A stretch of DNA of 64,000 bases. Origin: JALYZC01 sp963725645. Lineage in GTDB: Bacteria > Actinomycetota > Thermoleophilia > Solirubrobacterales > Solirubrobacteraceae. This document shows, in pieces, positions 24,767 through 33,354 of the stretch (its first letter is position 1; each line of letters starts with the position of its first letter). The position numbers were made by a program, and so were the translations under genes. The notes under the pieces are model-generated. The model made no database searches, was not told the DNA's origin, and saw nothing but the letters and a program-made list of their open reading frames with translations. The stretch covers positions 1,933,498 to 1,997,497 of the forward strand of contig CAVRZD010000006.1 in assembly GCA_963725645.1 (NCBI GenBank), in the 5' to 3' direction.

Positions 24767-25519
24767 ATGACCGAGCACAAGGTAGGAACGCGCGAGGAAT
24801 GGCTTGCCGCTCGCGAGAAGCTGCTGGAGCGCGAGAAGGAGCTGACCCACCGCAGCGACGAGCTCGCCCGGCAGCGGCGAGAGCTGCCGTGGGTGCCGAT
24901 CGACAAGGAGTACCGCTTCGAGACCGACGACGGGACGAAGACGCTGGCGGAGCTCTTCGATGGGCGCTCGCAGCTCCTCGTCTACCACTTCATGTTCGGC
25001 CCGGAGTACACGGCGGGCTGCCCGGTCTGCTCGTCCGGGGCGGACACCTTCAACGGCGCTGTCGAACACCTGAACGCGCGCGACGTGACCTTCCTCTGCA
25101 TCTCGCGCGCGCCGCTCGAGAGGCTGCAGGCCTACAAGCGGCGCATGGGCTGGACGTTCCCCTGGGCGTCGTCCCACGGAAGCGACTTCAACTTCGACTT
25201 CGACGTCTCGCACACGAAGGAGCAGCTCGCGCCGTTCCTGGAGGGCGACATCCCCCCCGCCGTGGCACAGATGGCGGCCGCCTGCGGGACGGACCCGGCG
25301 GGCTACGTGTCGGAGGGGCCGGCGCTGAGCGCCTTCGCGCTCTCCGACGGGGTCGTCCACCAGACCTACTCCACCAGCGCGCGCGGCCTCGAGATCATGC
25401 TCGGCTTCTATCCACTGCTCGACCGGGTGGCGAAGGGCCGCGACGAGGAGGGCGCCACGGAGTTCTGGATCCGCCGCCACGACGAGTACGAGGACGGGCG
25501 CGCGAGGGACACCCGGTAA
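24767..25519 (+). CDS. DUF899 thioredoxin-like protein
   Basis: 250 residues. ATG chosen because AGGAGG lies 10 bases upstream. N-terminal amphipathic helix (REEWLAAREKLLEREKELTH), RRELPWVPIDKEYRFETDDG, then FDGRSQLLVYHFMFGPEYTA with GCPVCSSGADTF, a CxxC-like centre, and the trademark WTFPWASSHGSDFNFDF. This is the DUF899/AhpC-TSA-related family, putative dithiol-disulfide redox proteins often near hydrolases. Confidence 0.9.
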   Translation: MTEHKVGTREEWLAAREKLLEREKELTHRSDELARQRRELPWVPIDKEYRFETDDGTKTLAELFDGRSQLLVYHFMFGPEYTAGCPVCSSGADTFNGAVEHLNARDVTFLCISRAPLERLQAYKRRMGWTFPWASSHGSDFNFDFDVSHTKEQLAPFLEGDIPPAVAQMAAACGTDPAGYVSEGPALSAFALSDGVVHQTYSTSARGLEIMLGFYPLLDRVAKGRDEEGATEFWIRRHDEYEDGRARDTR

Positions 25520-25528
25520 TGGTCCTCC

Positions 25529-26434
25529 TCAGTCCGACCTGCTCCCGCTCAGGAACTCGTTGACGGCTCGAGCGAATGTGCGGCGCTCCTGGAAAAGGAA
25601 GGCGTGCGCCCCGGGGAAGACGAGGAGCTTGGATCGTGGAATCCGGGCAGCGATCCGCCTCAGGTTCACCGGCGGCACCACTGGATCCCGACGGCCGGCC
25701 GTGGCCAGGGTCGGCGCGCCGATGCCGGCCAGCTGGCGGTAGTTTCGATTGCTGCGGAGCCAGGGACGTTCGGCTGCGACCTGGGTGCGGGTGGTGCCCG
25801 CCGGAACGTCGAAGTCGTTGGGGATCTCACCGCTCTGGCTGGCGCGCTCGAGGCGGCGCAGGAAATCGCGGCCCTCCGCCTGGCGGTTGGGCGGGTAGAG
25901 CTCGCCTAGGATTTCCTTGTCCGACGGGTTGGGCTTGCTGTCGATGGCCTGAGCCTTCAGTGAGCCGAGCACGGTCTCACTACCTCCGGGGTTGGTCGCG
26001 GCCAAGATCAGATGGGAGACCCGCTCGGGATGATCGACGGCCAGCCGCTGAGCGACAAAGCCGCCCATCGACCAGCCCAGGACATCGGCCCTGGGCACGT
26101 CGATCGCCTTCATCAGGCCGGCGGTGGCGTCGGCGAGCGAGGCGAAGGAGTTCCCACGCCAGGGCCCCGATAACCCCAGCCCGGGGTAGTCAAAGAGAAT
26201 CAGCCGGTGGTCTTCAGCCAGCAGACGAAGCAGCGCCGGATCCCATTCGGCCATCGTCGAGCCCGTACCCGTCAGCATCACCAGCGGCGGCCCCTGACCG
26301 CGCTCATACCAGGCGATTCTGGTCGAGGCGACCCGGGCGGTGTGCACCTGAGCCGCAAAGGACTGCTGGGAGTCGTTGCCGCAACCGGCGACCGCCGCCG
26401 CCAGCGACAGGCAGATCGCCAGACGAACTCTCAT
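25529..26434 (-). CDS. Alpha/beta-hydrolase lipoprotein
   Basis: 301 residues. ATG 26434 is chosen because TAGGAGG lies 9 bases upstream and the protein then begins with a lipoprotein signal (ICLSLAAAVAGC). Hydrolase features: PLVMLTGTGSTMAEWD, nucleophile elbow GWSMGGFVAQRLAV, acid in ATAGRRDPVVPP, His in FPGAHAFLFQE. It is likely secreted and anchored to the membrane. Convergent with the DUF899 gene. Confidence 0.88.
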   Translation of the reverse strand: MRVRLAICLSLAAAVAGCGNDSQQSFAAQVHTARVASTRIAWYERGQGPPLVMLTGTGSTMAEWDPALLRLLAEDHRLILFDYPGLGLSGPWRGNSFASLADATAGLMKAIDVPRADVLGWSMGGFVAQRLAVDHPERVSHLILAATNPGGSETVLGSLKAQAIDSKPNPSDKEILGELYPPNRQAEGRDFLRRLERASQSGEIPNDFDVPAGTTRTQVAAERPWLRSNRNYRQLAGIGAPTLATAGRRDPVVPPVNLRRIAARIPRSKLLVFPGAHAFLFQERRTFARAVNEFLSGSRSD

Positions 26435-26529
26435 CGACGGCAGCCTCCTAAGGCCGCATGACCGTCGGCCAAGCCGCGACACGCCGCCGCCGCTGCTGTA
26501 GCCAGCTCGCCGGCGCGATGAAGCGCCTT

Positions 26530-26730
26530 TCACATTCGCCGGTAGCCGTAGGCGCAATAGTTGGCCTCGTGCACCACCGCGATGCGCTCCAGCAGCCGCT
26601 CGTCCGCGACCGAGCGGGCCGACCGCCGGCCGGTCGCCCGCTGGTAGTAGGCCGAGGGCGAGACCCCGAGCGTGCGGCAGATGAGCTCCACGGCGAAGCG
26701 ATCGCGCTGCTGATCGATGAACGCGCTCAC
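26530..26730 (-). pseudogene. IS3-family transposase orfB, truncated
   Basis: 66 residues. MSAFIDQQRDRFAVELICRT, LGVSPSAYYQRATGRRSARS and ANYCAYGYRRM are the N-terminal region of IS3 OrfB. The usual next codon is Trp (GYRRMW); here TGG is TGA, after which KALHRAGE still matches for a few residues before similarity is lost. The DDE catalytic domain is absent, so it cannot transpose. Confidence 0.88.
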
Positions 26731-27029
26731 CTCCGCGGGGTCCCGTCGAGCTCCGTCGCGAAAAACACCGACGCGGCCTTCAGAATCTCATTGGCCTTGC
26801 GCAGCTCGCGGTTCTCGCGCTCCAACTGCTTAAGGCGCTCGCGCTCGCTAGAGGTCAGCAGATCCTTGCGGGCGCCGGCGTCAGCCTGCGCCTGGCGCAC
26901 CCACGAGCGCAACGACTCCGGATTGACGCCCAGATCGCGAGCGACAGGCGAAATCGGCCGTCCGCTCTCGAACACCAACCGGACCGCCCGCTCGCGAAAC
27001 TCATCGGAATACTTCCTCGGTCTTGGCAT
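26727..27029 (-). CDS. IS3-family transposase orfA
   Basis: 100 residues from ATG 27029. Helix-turn-helix of the Tnp_1 type (YSDEFRERAVRLVFESGRPI, ARDLGVNPESLRSWVRQAQA) and a C-terminal leucine zipper (RLKQLERENRELRKANEILK). Its end overlaps orfB by 4 bases, as usual for the family, where a frameshift makes OrfAB. Intact but orphaned by loss of orfB. Confidence 0.9.
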   Translation of the reverse strand: MPRPRKYSDEFRERAVRLVFESGRPISPVARDLGVNPESLRSWVRQAQADAGARKDLLTSSERERLKQLERENRELRKANEILKAASVFFATELDGTPRR

Positions 27030-27333
27030 GGCGTGGGAGTTCCTCTCTCCAGGACGAAATCCTGGCATCGAGGTCTCCGCGAAACCCAGCCTGGCTCAGA
27101 ACCCGCCGAACGTGAGCAACCCAAGTGTCGCTCCAGGCACGGACCGACGGGCGATGCCCAGCTATCCGAGCAGCACGGTGCCCGCCTAACTCGAGCACTT
27201 CTTTCAGCACACGGCTGTCTCGCCAACCGGCGGAGACGCGCCTGAGCACGTGCGCTTACCGCCGGTTATCCGCCAGCGACTCGGCGGCTAGCCCGCCTTG
27301 GCGCGGCGTTGCCCGACTGGCACGGTGTGGACC
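27030..27333. other. Intergenic, no gene recognised
   Basis: About 300 bases between the IS3 relic and the collagen-like gene. An open frame on the minus strand (27001-27249) has no recognisable features. Probably decayed IS3 end plus the promoter of the next gene. Confidence 0.5.
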
Positions 27334-27936
27334 ATGTTCTTCACATCGATAGTCCGCCGCCTGACGTTCGCCAATGTGACGTCCGTGCTGGCGCTGTTCG
27401 TGGCGCTCGGCGGGGCGTCGTACGCCGCGATCAAGCTGCCCTCCAACAGCGTCGGGAGCAAGCAGATCAAGAATCGTGCGATCACGACGCGCAAGATCGA
27501 TCGCAAGACGCTGGCCTCGCTGCACGGCGCGAAGGGCCTACCGGGCCCGCAGGGCGCCCAGGGCCCGCAGGGACCGAAGGGCGACGCCGGCCCAAGCGGA
27601 AATGCCGTGATCGGCGACGGGGCGATCACCGCGCCCAAGCTGGCCAATTCCAGCGTGACCCAGGCCAAGCTCGGCCTGACCACCGCGATCGCCTCGACCG
27701 GCGTCAGCAGCACCGCTCATCAGGCCGCGCTCGCAACCTGCCCGGCGGGCACGTCCGTTATCAGCGGTGCGGTCGAGGTCGTCGACCAGAACGGCTTCGC
27801 GCTCAACGGGGTCGCGGGGATCAGCTACAGCGGTCCCCTCACGTTCAGCGGGCAGTACTGGGAGGGCGCGGCCTACCGCACGGCCGGCTCGGCCAGCTAC
27901 GGGCTCAACGTGATCGCCTTCTGCATGGCGAGCTGA
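27334..27936 (+). CDS. Secreted collagen-like-repeat protein
   Basis: 200 residues. Signal or anchor segment VTSVLALFVALGGASYAAIK, then a region with SKQIKNRAITTRKIDRKTL, a short Gly-X-Y stretch (GLPGPQGAQGPQGPKGDAGP), a second repeat-like block ITAPKLANSSVTQAKLGL and a beta-rich C-terminus ending NVIAFCMAS. This architecture is frequent in Solirubrobacterales genomes, which supports the organism placement. Surface function unknown. Confidence 0.82.
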   Translation: MFFTSIVRRLTFANVTSVLALFVALGGASYAAIKLPSNSVGSKQIKNRAITTRKIDRKTLASLHGAKGLPGPQGAQGPQGPKGDAGPSGNAVIGDGAITAPKLANSSVTQAKLGLTTAIASTGVSSTAHQAALATCPAGTSVISGAVEVVDQNGFALNGVAGISYSGPLTFSGQYWEGAAYRTAGSASYGLNVIAFCMAS

Positions 27937-27970
27937 ACACTCAGCCGCAACGCCGCCGCTCCCTGCCCTG

Positions 27971-29179
27971 CTACTTGATCTGGTCGTAGACCTTGAAGAG
28001 CGGCAGGTACATCGAGATCACGATGAACCCGACGATCGCGCCGATGACGATGATCATCACGGGCTCGAGGATCGACGTCAGCGCCTTGATGGCCGCGTTG
28101 ACCTCGTCCTCGTAGAAGTCGGCGATCTTCGTCAGCATCGTGTCGAGCGCGCCCGTCTCCTCGCCGACGCCGACCATGTGGACGACCATCGCCGGGAAGA
28201 CCGAGACCTCCTTCAACGGGGCCGCGATCGTCCCGCCGCGCTTGACGGACTCGCGCACGCTGGACATCGCGTCCTCGACGACCTTGTTGCCGGCGGTCTG
28301 GCCGGTGACCTCGATGGCCTGCAGGATCGGGACGCCGGCGTTGGTGAGCGCGGACAGCGTCCGCGACCAGCGCGCGAGGGCGATCTTCTGGACCACCTCG
28401 CCGATGCGCATCGGGATGCGCAGCCGGAAGCGGTCCCATTGCGGGCGGCCCCACGTCGACTTCTTCCAGGCGAAGAAGCCCCACGCCACCGCGACCACGA
28501 TCGCGATGCACAGGTACCAGCGACTGGTCATGAAGTTCGACAGGCCGACGGTGAACTGGGTCAGTCCGGGGAGCTTGCCGCCGAAGTCCTTGAACACCTT
28601 CGCGAACACGGGGACGATGAACGCGACGAGCGCGACCAGGACCAAGAGCGCGAACGAGACGACGACCGCCGGATAGATCATCGCGGCGCGCACCTGGCGG
28701 CGCAGGGCGTCCTCCTTCTCGAGCTGGTCGGCGGTGCGCAGCAGCGCGCTCTCGAGCATGCCGCCGGTCTCGCCGGAGCGCACCATCGCGATGTACAGCG
28801 GGCTGAAGATCTTCGGGTGGCGGGCGAGGGCGTCGGACAGCGGCAGGCCGGCCTCGACGTCCTTGCGGATCTGCACCAGGGCGCGCTTGAGCAGCTTGGA
28901 CTGCGTCTGCTCCTCGAGCACATACAGCGCGCGCAGGATCGTCACGCCGGAGGTGACCATCGTGGCGAGCTGGCGCGTCATGATCGTGAGATCGCGCGCC
29001 TTGACCCGCTCGAGGAAATCGATCGTGATCTCCTTCGAGCCCTTCTTGGCGTTGATGTCGAGGACGATCAGCCCGCGCGCCTTGAGCTGGTCCGTGACCG
29101 CCTGCTTGTTGTCGGCGTCGACCTCGCCGCGGGCGGGGACGCCCGCGAGATCCACTGCGCGAAAGACGAACGTGGCCAT
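27971..29179 (-). CDS. pilC: Type IV pilus inner-membrane platform protein PilC
   Basis: 402 residues, normal length. Two GspF domains: first ARDLTIMTRQLATMVTSGVT with GLPLSDALARHPKIFSPLYI, second KIALARWSRTLSALTNAGVP with GVGEETGALDTMLTKIADFY. Membrane helices near 170-190, 220-240 and 375-395. PilC couples PilB and PilT motion to pilin insertion. It lies 50 bases after pilT; last gene of the pilB-T-C run. Confidence 0.95.
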   Translation of the reverse strand: MATFVFRAVDLAGVPARGEVDADNKQAVTDQLKARGLIVLDINAKKGSKEITIDFLERVKARDLTIMTRQLATMVTSGVTILRALYVLEEQTQSKLLKRALVQIRKDVEAGLPLSDALARHPKIFSPLYIAMVRSGETGGMLESALLRTADQLEKEDALRRQVRAAMIYPAVVVSFALLVLVALVAFIVPVFAKVFKDFGGKLPGLTQFTVGLSNFMTSRWYLCIAIVVAVAWGFFAWKKSTWGRPQWDRFRLRIPMRIGEVVQKIALARWSRTLSALTNAGVPILQAIEVTGQTAGNKVVEDAMSSVRESVKRGGTIAAPLKEVSVFPAMVVHMVGVGEETGALDTMLTKIADFYEDEVNAAIKALTSILEPVMIIVIGAIVGFIVISMYLPLFKVYDQIK

Positions 29180-29229
29180 GGTCTAGGTCCTGCCTCGGAG
29201 GTGTCGGACGGAGCTCGTCATCGTCGGGC

Positions 29230-30342
29230 TCACATGGCCTGGACCGCGGGCGGCGCGCCGTTTCCGGCGCCCACGGGCGCGGTGCCCATCAGGCGGCGCA
29301 GCTCCTCGGGGCTGGTGGCGCGCTGCTCGGCCAGCTGGCGGGTGATCTTGCCCGCACGCACGAGCGCGGCGAGCGCGGAGTCCATCGTCTGCATGCCGGC
29401 CTGAGCGCTGGTCTGCAGGACCGAGTAGATCTGGTGGGTCTTGCCCTCGCGGATCAGGTTGCGCACCGCGGGGCTGGGAATGAGGACCTCGGCCGCCAGG
29501 CAGCGGCCCGAGCCGTCGGCCGTCGGCAACAGCTGCTGCGTGACGATCCCCTGCAGGGCGACCGAGAGCTGCACGCGCACCTGGTGCTGCTGGTGGGGCG
29601 GGAACACGTCGATGATGCGGTCGACCGTCTGCGGCGTGTCCTGCGTGTGCAGCGTCGCGAACACCAGGTGGCCGGTCTCGGCCGCGGTCAGCGCGGTGGA
29701 GATCGTCTCCAGGTCCCGCATCTCGCCGACGAGGATGACGTCGGGGTCCTGGCGCAGGGCGGCCTTCAGCGCGAGCGCGAAGGACTGCGCATCGGAGCCC
29801 AGCTCGCGCTGGTTGACGATGCACTTCTTGTGCGTGTGGAGGAACTCGATCGGGTCCTCGATCGTCATGATGTGGTCCTCGCGCGACTCGTTGATCTCGT
29901 CGATCAGCGCGGCCAGCGACGTGGACTTCCCGGAGCCGGTGGGGCCGGTGAACAGCACGAAGCCGCGCGGCTTGGGGACGAAGTCGTGCACGATCGGCGG
30001 CAGGCCGAGCTGGTCGATCGGCGTGATCTCGGCGGGGATCAGGCGGAAGGCGGCCCCGATCGCCGTGCGCTGGAAGTAGGCGTTGACGCGGAAGCGCGCG
30101 CGGGCGGGGATCTGGTACGCGAAGTCGACCTGCCAGTCGGTCTCAAGCCGCTGGCGCTGGTCGTTGGACATGATCGAGTAGACGATCTCGCGAGTGTCCG
30201 TGGGCGTCAGCGTCGGGTAGCCCTCGAGCGGCGAGAGGCGCCCGCGCACACGCACCATAGGCGGCGAACCTGCGGTCAGGTGGAGGTCCGAGGCGCGGCG
30301 GTCGAGCACCTCGAGTAGGACGTCGGCAAAGTCGAAGTTCAT
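29230..30342 (-). CDS. pilT: Type IV pilus retraction ATPase PilT
   Basis: 370 residues. Walker A GPTGSGKSTSLAAL, Asp box and Walker B DPDVILVGEMRDLETI, His box ETGHLVFATLHT, and the retraction-specific motif AVRNLIREGKTHQIYS close to the canonical AIRNLIRE. N-terminal PAS-like domain starts LLEVLDRRASDLHLTAGSPP. Presence of PilT indicates retractile pili, so twitching or DNA uptake is possible. 25 bases after pilB. Confidence 0.96.
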   Translation of the reverse strand: MNFDFADVLLEVLDRRASDLHLTAGSPPMVRVRGRLSPLEGYPTLTPTDTREIVYSIMSNDQRQRLETDWQVDFAYQIPARARFRVNAYFQRTAIGAAFRLIPAEITPIDQLGLPPIVHDFVPKPRGFVLFTGPTGSGKSTSLAALIDEINESREDHIMTIEDPIEFLHTHKKCIVNQRELGSDAQSFALALKAALRQDPDVILVGEMRDLETISTALTAAETGHLVFATLHTQDTPQTVDRIIDVFPPHQQHQVRVQLSVALQGIVTQQLLPTADGSGRCLAAEVLIPSPAVRNLIREGKTHQIYSVLQTSAQAGMQTMDSALAALVRAGKITRQLAEQRATSPEELRRLMGTAPVGAGNGAPPAVQAM

Positions 30343-30367
30343 GGGTCGTTGCTCCCCTCGTCGTTCC

Positions 30368-31741
30368 TTAATCGGCAGATCCGGCGGATCCCGTCACCCT
30401 CACGACCTCGGCAATGGACGTCCGTCCCTGCTTGACCTTCTCCAAACCGTCCTCTCGCAGGCGTCGCATTCCGTTTCGTAGTGCCACCTCGGCGATCTGA
30501 TCGGCAGGTGCGCGCTCGAGCACGAGCTTGCGGATCTCCTCGTTCACGACCATCACCTCGTACAGGCCGATGCGGCCCTTGTAGCCGGTGTTGGCACAGC
30601 GCCCGCAGCCGCTCGGCTCGTAGGCCTCGAGGTCGAAGGCGGCATGGAAGCCGCCGTTCTCCAGCACGTCGGCGGGGATCAGGGTGCGGCGCTTGCAGGT
30701 CGTGCACAGCGTGCGGGCAAGGCGCTGCGCCACCACGCAGTCGATCGCCGAGGCGACCAGGAAGGGCTCGATGCCCATCTCGATCAGGCGCGTGATCGCG
30801 GTGGGCGCGTCGTTGGTGTGCAGCGTGGAGAGGACCAGGTGGCCGGTCAGCGCGGACTCGACGGCGATCGTGGCCGTCTCGGAGTCGCGGATCTCCCCCA
30901 CCATGATGATGTCGGGGTCGGCGCGCATCATCGATCGCAGACCCGTGGCGAAGCCGAGGCCGGCGCGCGGGTTGACCTGGACCTGCGTGATCCCCTCGAC
31001 CTGGTACTCGACCGGGTCCTCGATCGTGATGATGTTCTTCTCCGGCGTGTTGAGCTGCGACAGCGCCGCGTACAGCGTGGTGCTCTTGCCCGAGCCGGTC
31101 GGGCCGGTCGCCAGCACGGCGCCGTAGGACTTGTGGAACGAGCGCTCGTAGCGCTCGCGCTCGTGGTCCTGCATGCCGAGCCCGTCGAGGTCCATGATCA
31201 CGGCGTCCTTGTCGAGGATGCGGAGCACGACCGACTCGCCGTGCACGCTGGGCAGCGTCACGACGCGGACGTCGACGTGGCGGCCCTCGATCGTGAGGCC
31301 GACGCGGCCGTCCTGGGGCACGCGGCGCTCGGAGATGTCGAGGTCGGCCATGATCTTGATGCGCGAGACGACGCCCGGGACCATGCGCCGCGGGACCGTG
31401 GTCGAGGAGGCCAGGACGCCGTCGACGCGGAAGCGCACGCGCATCTCCCCGCCCTCGGGCTCGAAGTGGATGTCCGACGCGCCGAGCTCGACCGCCTGGG
31501 CGATGATCGAGTGGACGAGCTTGATGACCGGTGCGTCGTCGGCGGACTCGCGCAGGTCGACGACCTCGGTGGGGCCGTCCTCGTCCTCCTCCTCGACGGC
31601 CTCCTGCACCGCGTCGTCGAGCCGGTTGAGCTTGGTGATCAGCGCCGCGATGTCCTCACGCGACGCGACCGCCGGGCGGACCTCGAGACCGGTCATGATC
31701 GCGATGTCGTCGACCGCCAGCACGTTCGCCGGGTCGGCCAT
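30368..31741 (-). CDS. pilB: Type IV pilus extension ATPase PilB, main part (apparent frameshift at its 5' side)
   Basis: 457 residues as an open frame. Contains the end of the MshEN domain (ADPANVLAVDDIAIMTGLEV), then the ATPase core: Walker A GPTGSGKSTTLYAAL, Asp box DPVEYQVEGITQVQVN, Walker B DPDIIMVGEIRDSETA, and zinc-binding CTTCKRR with GCGRCANTGYKGRIGLYE. The frame begins mid-domain; the rest of MshEN is in another frame upstream. One surplus base in 31771-31781 explains the break: without it the two parts join as DAVPVSFVDERTLLVAMADP. Confidence 0.93.
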   Translation of the reverse strand: MADPANVLAVDDIAIMTGLEVRPAVASREDIAALITKLNRLDDAVQEAVEEEDEDGPTEVVDLRESADDAPVIKLVHSIIAQAVELGASDIHFEPEGGEMRVRFRVDGVLASSTTVPRRMVPGVVSRIKIMADLDISERRVPQDGRVGLTIEGRHVDVRVVTLPSVHGESVVLRILDKDAVIMDLDGLGMQDHERERYERSFHKSYGAVLATGPTGSGKSTTLYAALSQLNTPEKNIITIEDPVEYQVEGITQVQVNPRAGLGFATGLRSMMRADPDIIMVGEIRDSETATIAVESALTGHLVLSTLHTNDAPTAITRLIEMGIEPFLVASAIDCVVAQRLARTLCTTCKRRTLIPADVLENGGFHAAFDLEAYEPSGCGRCANTGYKGRIGLYEVMVVNEEIRKLVLERAPADQIAEVALRNGMRRLREDGLEKVKQGRTSIAEVVRVTGSAGSAD

Positions 31742-32624
31742 CGCGACCAGCAGCGTCCGCTCGTCGACGAAGGACGACCGGCACGGCGTCGTAGCGCCGC
31801 GCGGCGGAGGACGAGATCAGGTTGGCCGCGCCCATGTCGACCTCGAAGACGTTGAGGTCGAGGTGATCGAGCCCGTAGCGCTCGGCGACCGCCCGTGCGA
31901 GCTCGTCCTGCGTGATCGCGCCGGTGCTGAGCAGCACCATCTCGGGGGTCTGGCCGGCCGTGCGGGCCGACTCCACCGCGGCCTCGACCTGGGCAGCGTC
32001 GGCGAGCCCGAGCTCGACGATCACGTCGGTCAGGAAGCGGCCGGAGCCGCCGCGGCGCGACGGCGGCGTGATGCCGGTCGCGCGCTCGGGCTCGGTCGCC
32101 GGCGCGCGCGCGAGGACTCCGTCCTCGATCTCCGGGCCGGGAACGGACTGCAGATGGGGTGGGTCGTTTCGATCCATGCGTCGGGAGGGCGTCCGAGACT
32201 GCCGAGGCGGGACCCAGGGCTCCGGCTCTTCGTTGTCATCGGCGGTTTCCGGCTCCGCCTTTATCGGCGTCAGCACGACCCGGGGGTCGGGATCGGGCTC
32301 CGGATCGGGCTCTGGAGGGGGCTCCGGCTCGGGCTCGGCCTCGGGCTCCGGCTGCCGCTCCGGTGCCGGCGGTGCGCGCGGTTCCGGCTCGGGCTCGGGC
32401 TCGATCTCCACCTCGGTCGCCGCGACGGGCTCCGGCTCAGGCGGGGCGGGCTCGGGCGCCGGGGCAGGCTCGGGCGCCGGGGGCTCAGGCGCGGGGGGCT
32501 CAGGCGCCGGGGGCTCAGGCGCGGGCGACGCTACCGGGGGCTCAGGCGCGGGCGACGCTACCGGGGGCTCGGCCGGCGGGCCGCGCGACGCATCGTCTCG
32601 ATCGGAGCTGGGCGGCCCGTCCAC
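31656..32624 (-). CDS. pilB: PilB N-terminal part: Pro/Glu-rich extension and MshEN domain (other frame)
   Basis: Belongs to the same gene as the PilB main part. The MshEN (T2SSE_N) domain is FLTDVIVELGLADAAQVEAA to LISSSAARRYDAVPV, ending near 31780; beyond that the frame is spurious. Upstream is a long acidic Pro/Glu repeat stretch (PEPEPEPE type). The start is uncertain: ATG 32177 would skip the repeat, GTG 32624 includes it but overlaps aroE by 67 bases. c-di-GMP binding by MshEN domains is known in some PilB proteins, but the key residues were not verified here. Confidence 0.6.
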   Translation of the reverse strand: MDGPPSSDRDDASRGPPAEPPVASPAPEPPVASPAPEPPAPEPPAPEPPAPEPAPAPEPAPPEPEPVAATEVEIEPEPEPEPRAPPAPERQPEPEAEPEPEPPPEPDPEPDPDPRVVLTPIKAEPETADDNEEPEPWVPPRQSRTPSRRMDRNDPPHLQSVPGPEIEDGVLARAPATEPERATGITPPSRRGGSGRFLTDVIVELGLADAAQVEAAVESARTAGQTPEMVLLSTGAITQDELARAVAERYGLDHLDLNVFEVDMGAANLISSSAARRYDAVPVVLRRRADAAGRDGRPGERAGGRRHRDHDRSRGPPGGRVA

Positions 32625-33354
32625 CGCTCCAGGGACAGTGCCCCCTGGCGGACCAGGATCTCCAGCCCCTCCACCGTCTTCAGGCCGCGTTTCGTCGCGG
32701 CCCTCGTGAGGGTCGTCCCGCTTTCCCCGTAAACCAAATCGACGAAGACGCAATAGTTACCGAGGCCATCGGCCTCGATCGGAAGCTCCTTGAAGGTTTG
32801 ATCGGATGCGTCCAGGCCCACCGAGGTGCAGTTGAGGAGCAGGTCGGCGGGCTCGGGTTCCATGACGGCGCGCCCCCCCAGCTCCGCGCACAGCGCCTCG
32901 GCGCGGGCGGGTGTCCGGTTCCACACCATCACGTCGCGCGCCCCCGCGGCAGCAGCGCCCACACGGCGGCCCGGGCACTGCCGCCCGCCCCGAGCACGAG
33001 CGCGGTCTGATCCCGCACCGGCCCGATCGCGGCCACCAGGCCGGGCGCGTCGGTGTTGTCCGCGCGGATGCGCCCGTCCGCGAACGTGAGCGTGTTGGCG
33101 GCGCCGATCGCGGCGGCCTCCTCCCCCGCCTCGTCGGCCAGCGCCAGCGCGGCCTCCTTGTGTGGGATCGTCACGTTCGCACCCGCGAACCCGGCCGCCC
33201 CGAGCGCCCGGGTCGTCTCGGCGAACAGCTCGGGCGGGACGGGCAGGCGCTGGTAGCGCCAGTCGGCGAGCCCGAGCTCGGCGAAGGCCGCCTCGTGCAT
33301 GGCCGGGGAACGGCTGTGGGCGACGGGCCAGCCGAGAACGCCGGTCAGCGGCAC
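32558..33354 (-). CDS. aroE: Shikimate dehydrogenase AroE (apparent frameshift)
   Basis: About 265 residues when joined. N-terminal part VPLTGVLGWPVAHSRSPAMH has the shikimate-binding SRSP, NVTIPHKEAAL the catalytic Lys, and DNTDAPGL the catalytic Asp. NADP loop VLGAGGSARAAVWAL. The frame then breaks in a run of five C (plus strand 32941-32945); one more base restores GARDVMVWNRTPARAEAL and the C-terminal end QGALSLERWTGRPAPIETM. The GTG start overlaps the mltG stop by 10 bases. Catalyses 3-dehydroshikimate reduction in aromatic amino-acid synthesis. Confidence 0.9.

Larger units (their letters stand above)
26530..27029 (-). mobile_element. Degenerate IS3-family element
   Basis: orfA is intact but orfB is broken after about 66 of roughly 280 residues, and the downstream part and terminal repeats are not recognisable. 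The relic ends about 95 bases before the lipoprotein hydrolase start. Confidence 0.85.
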
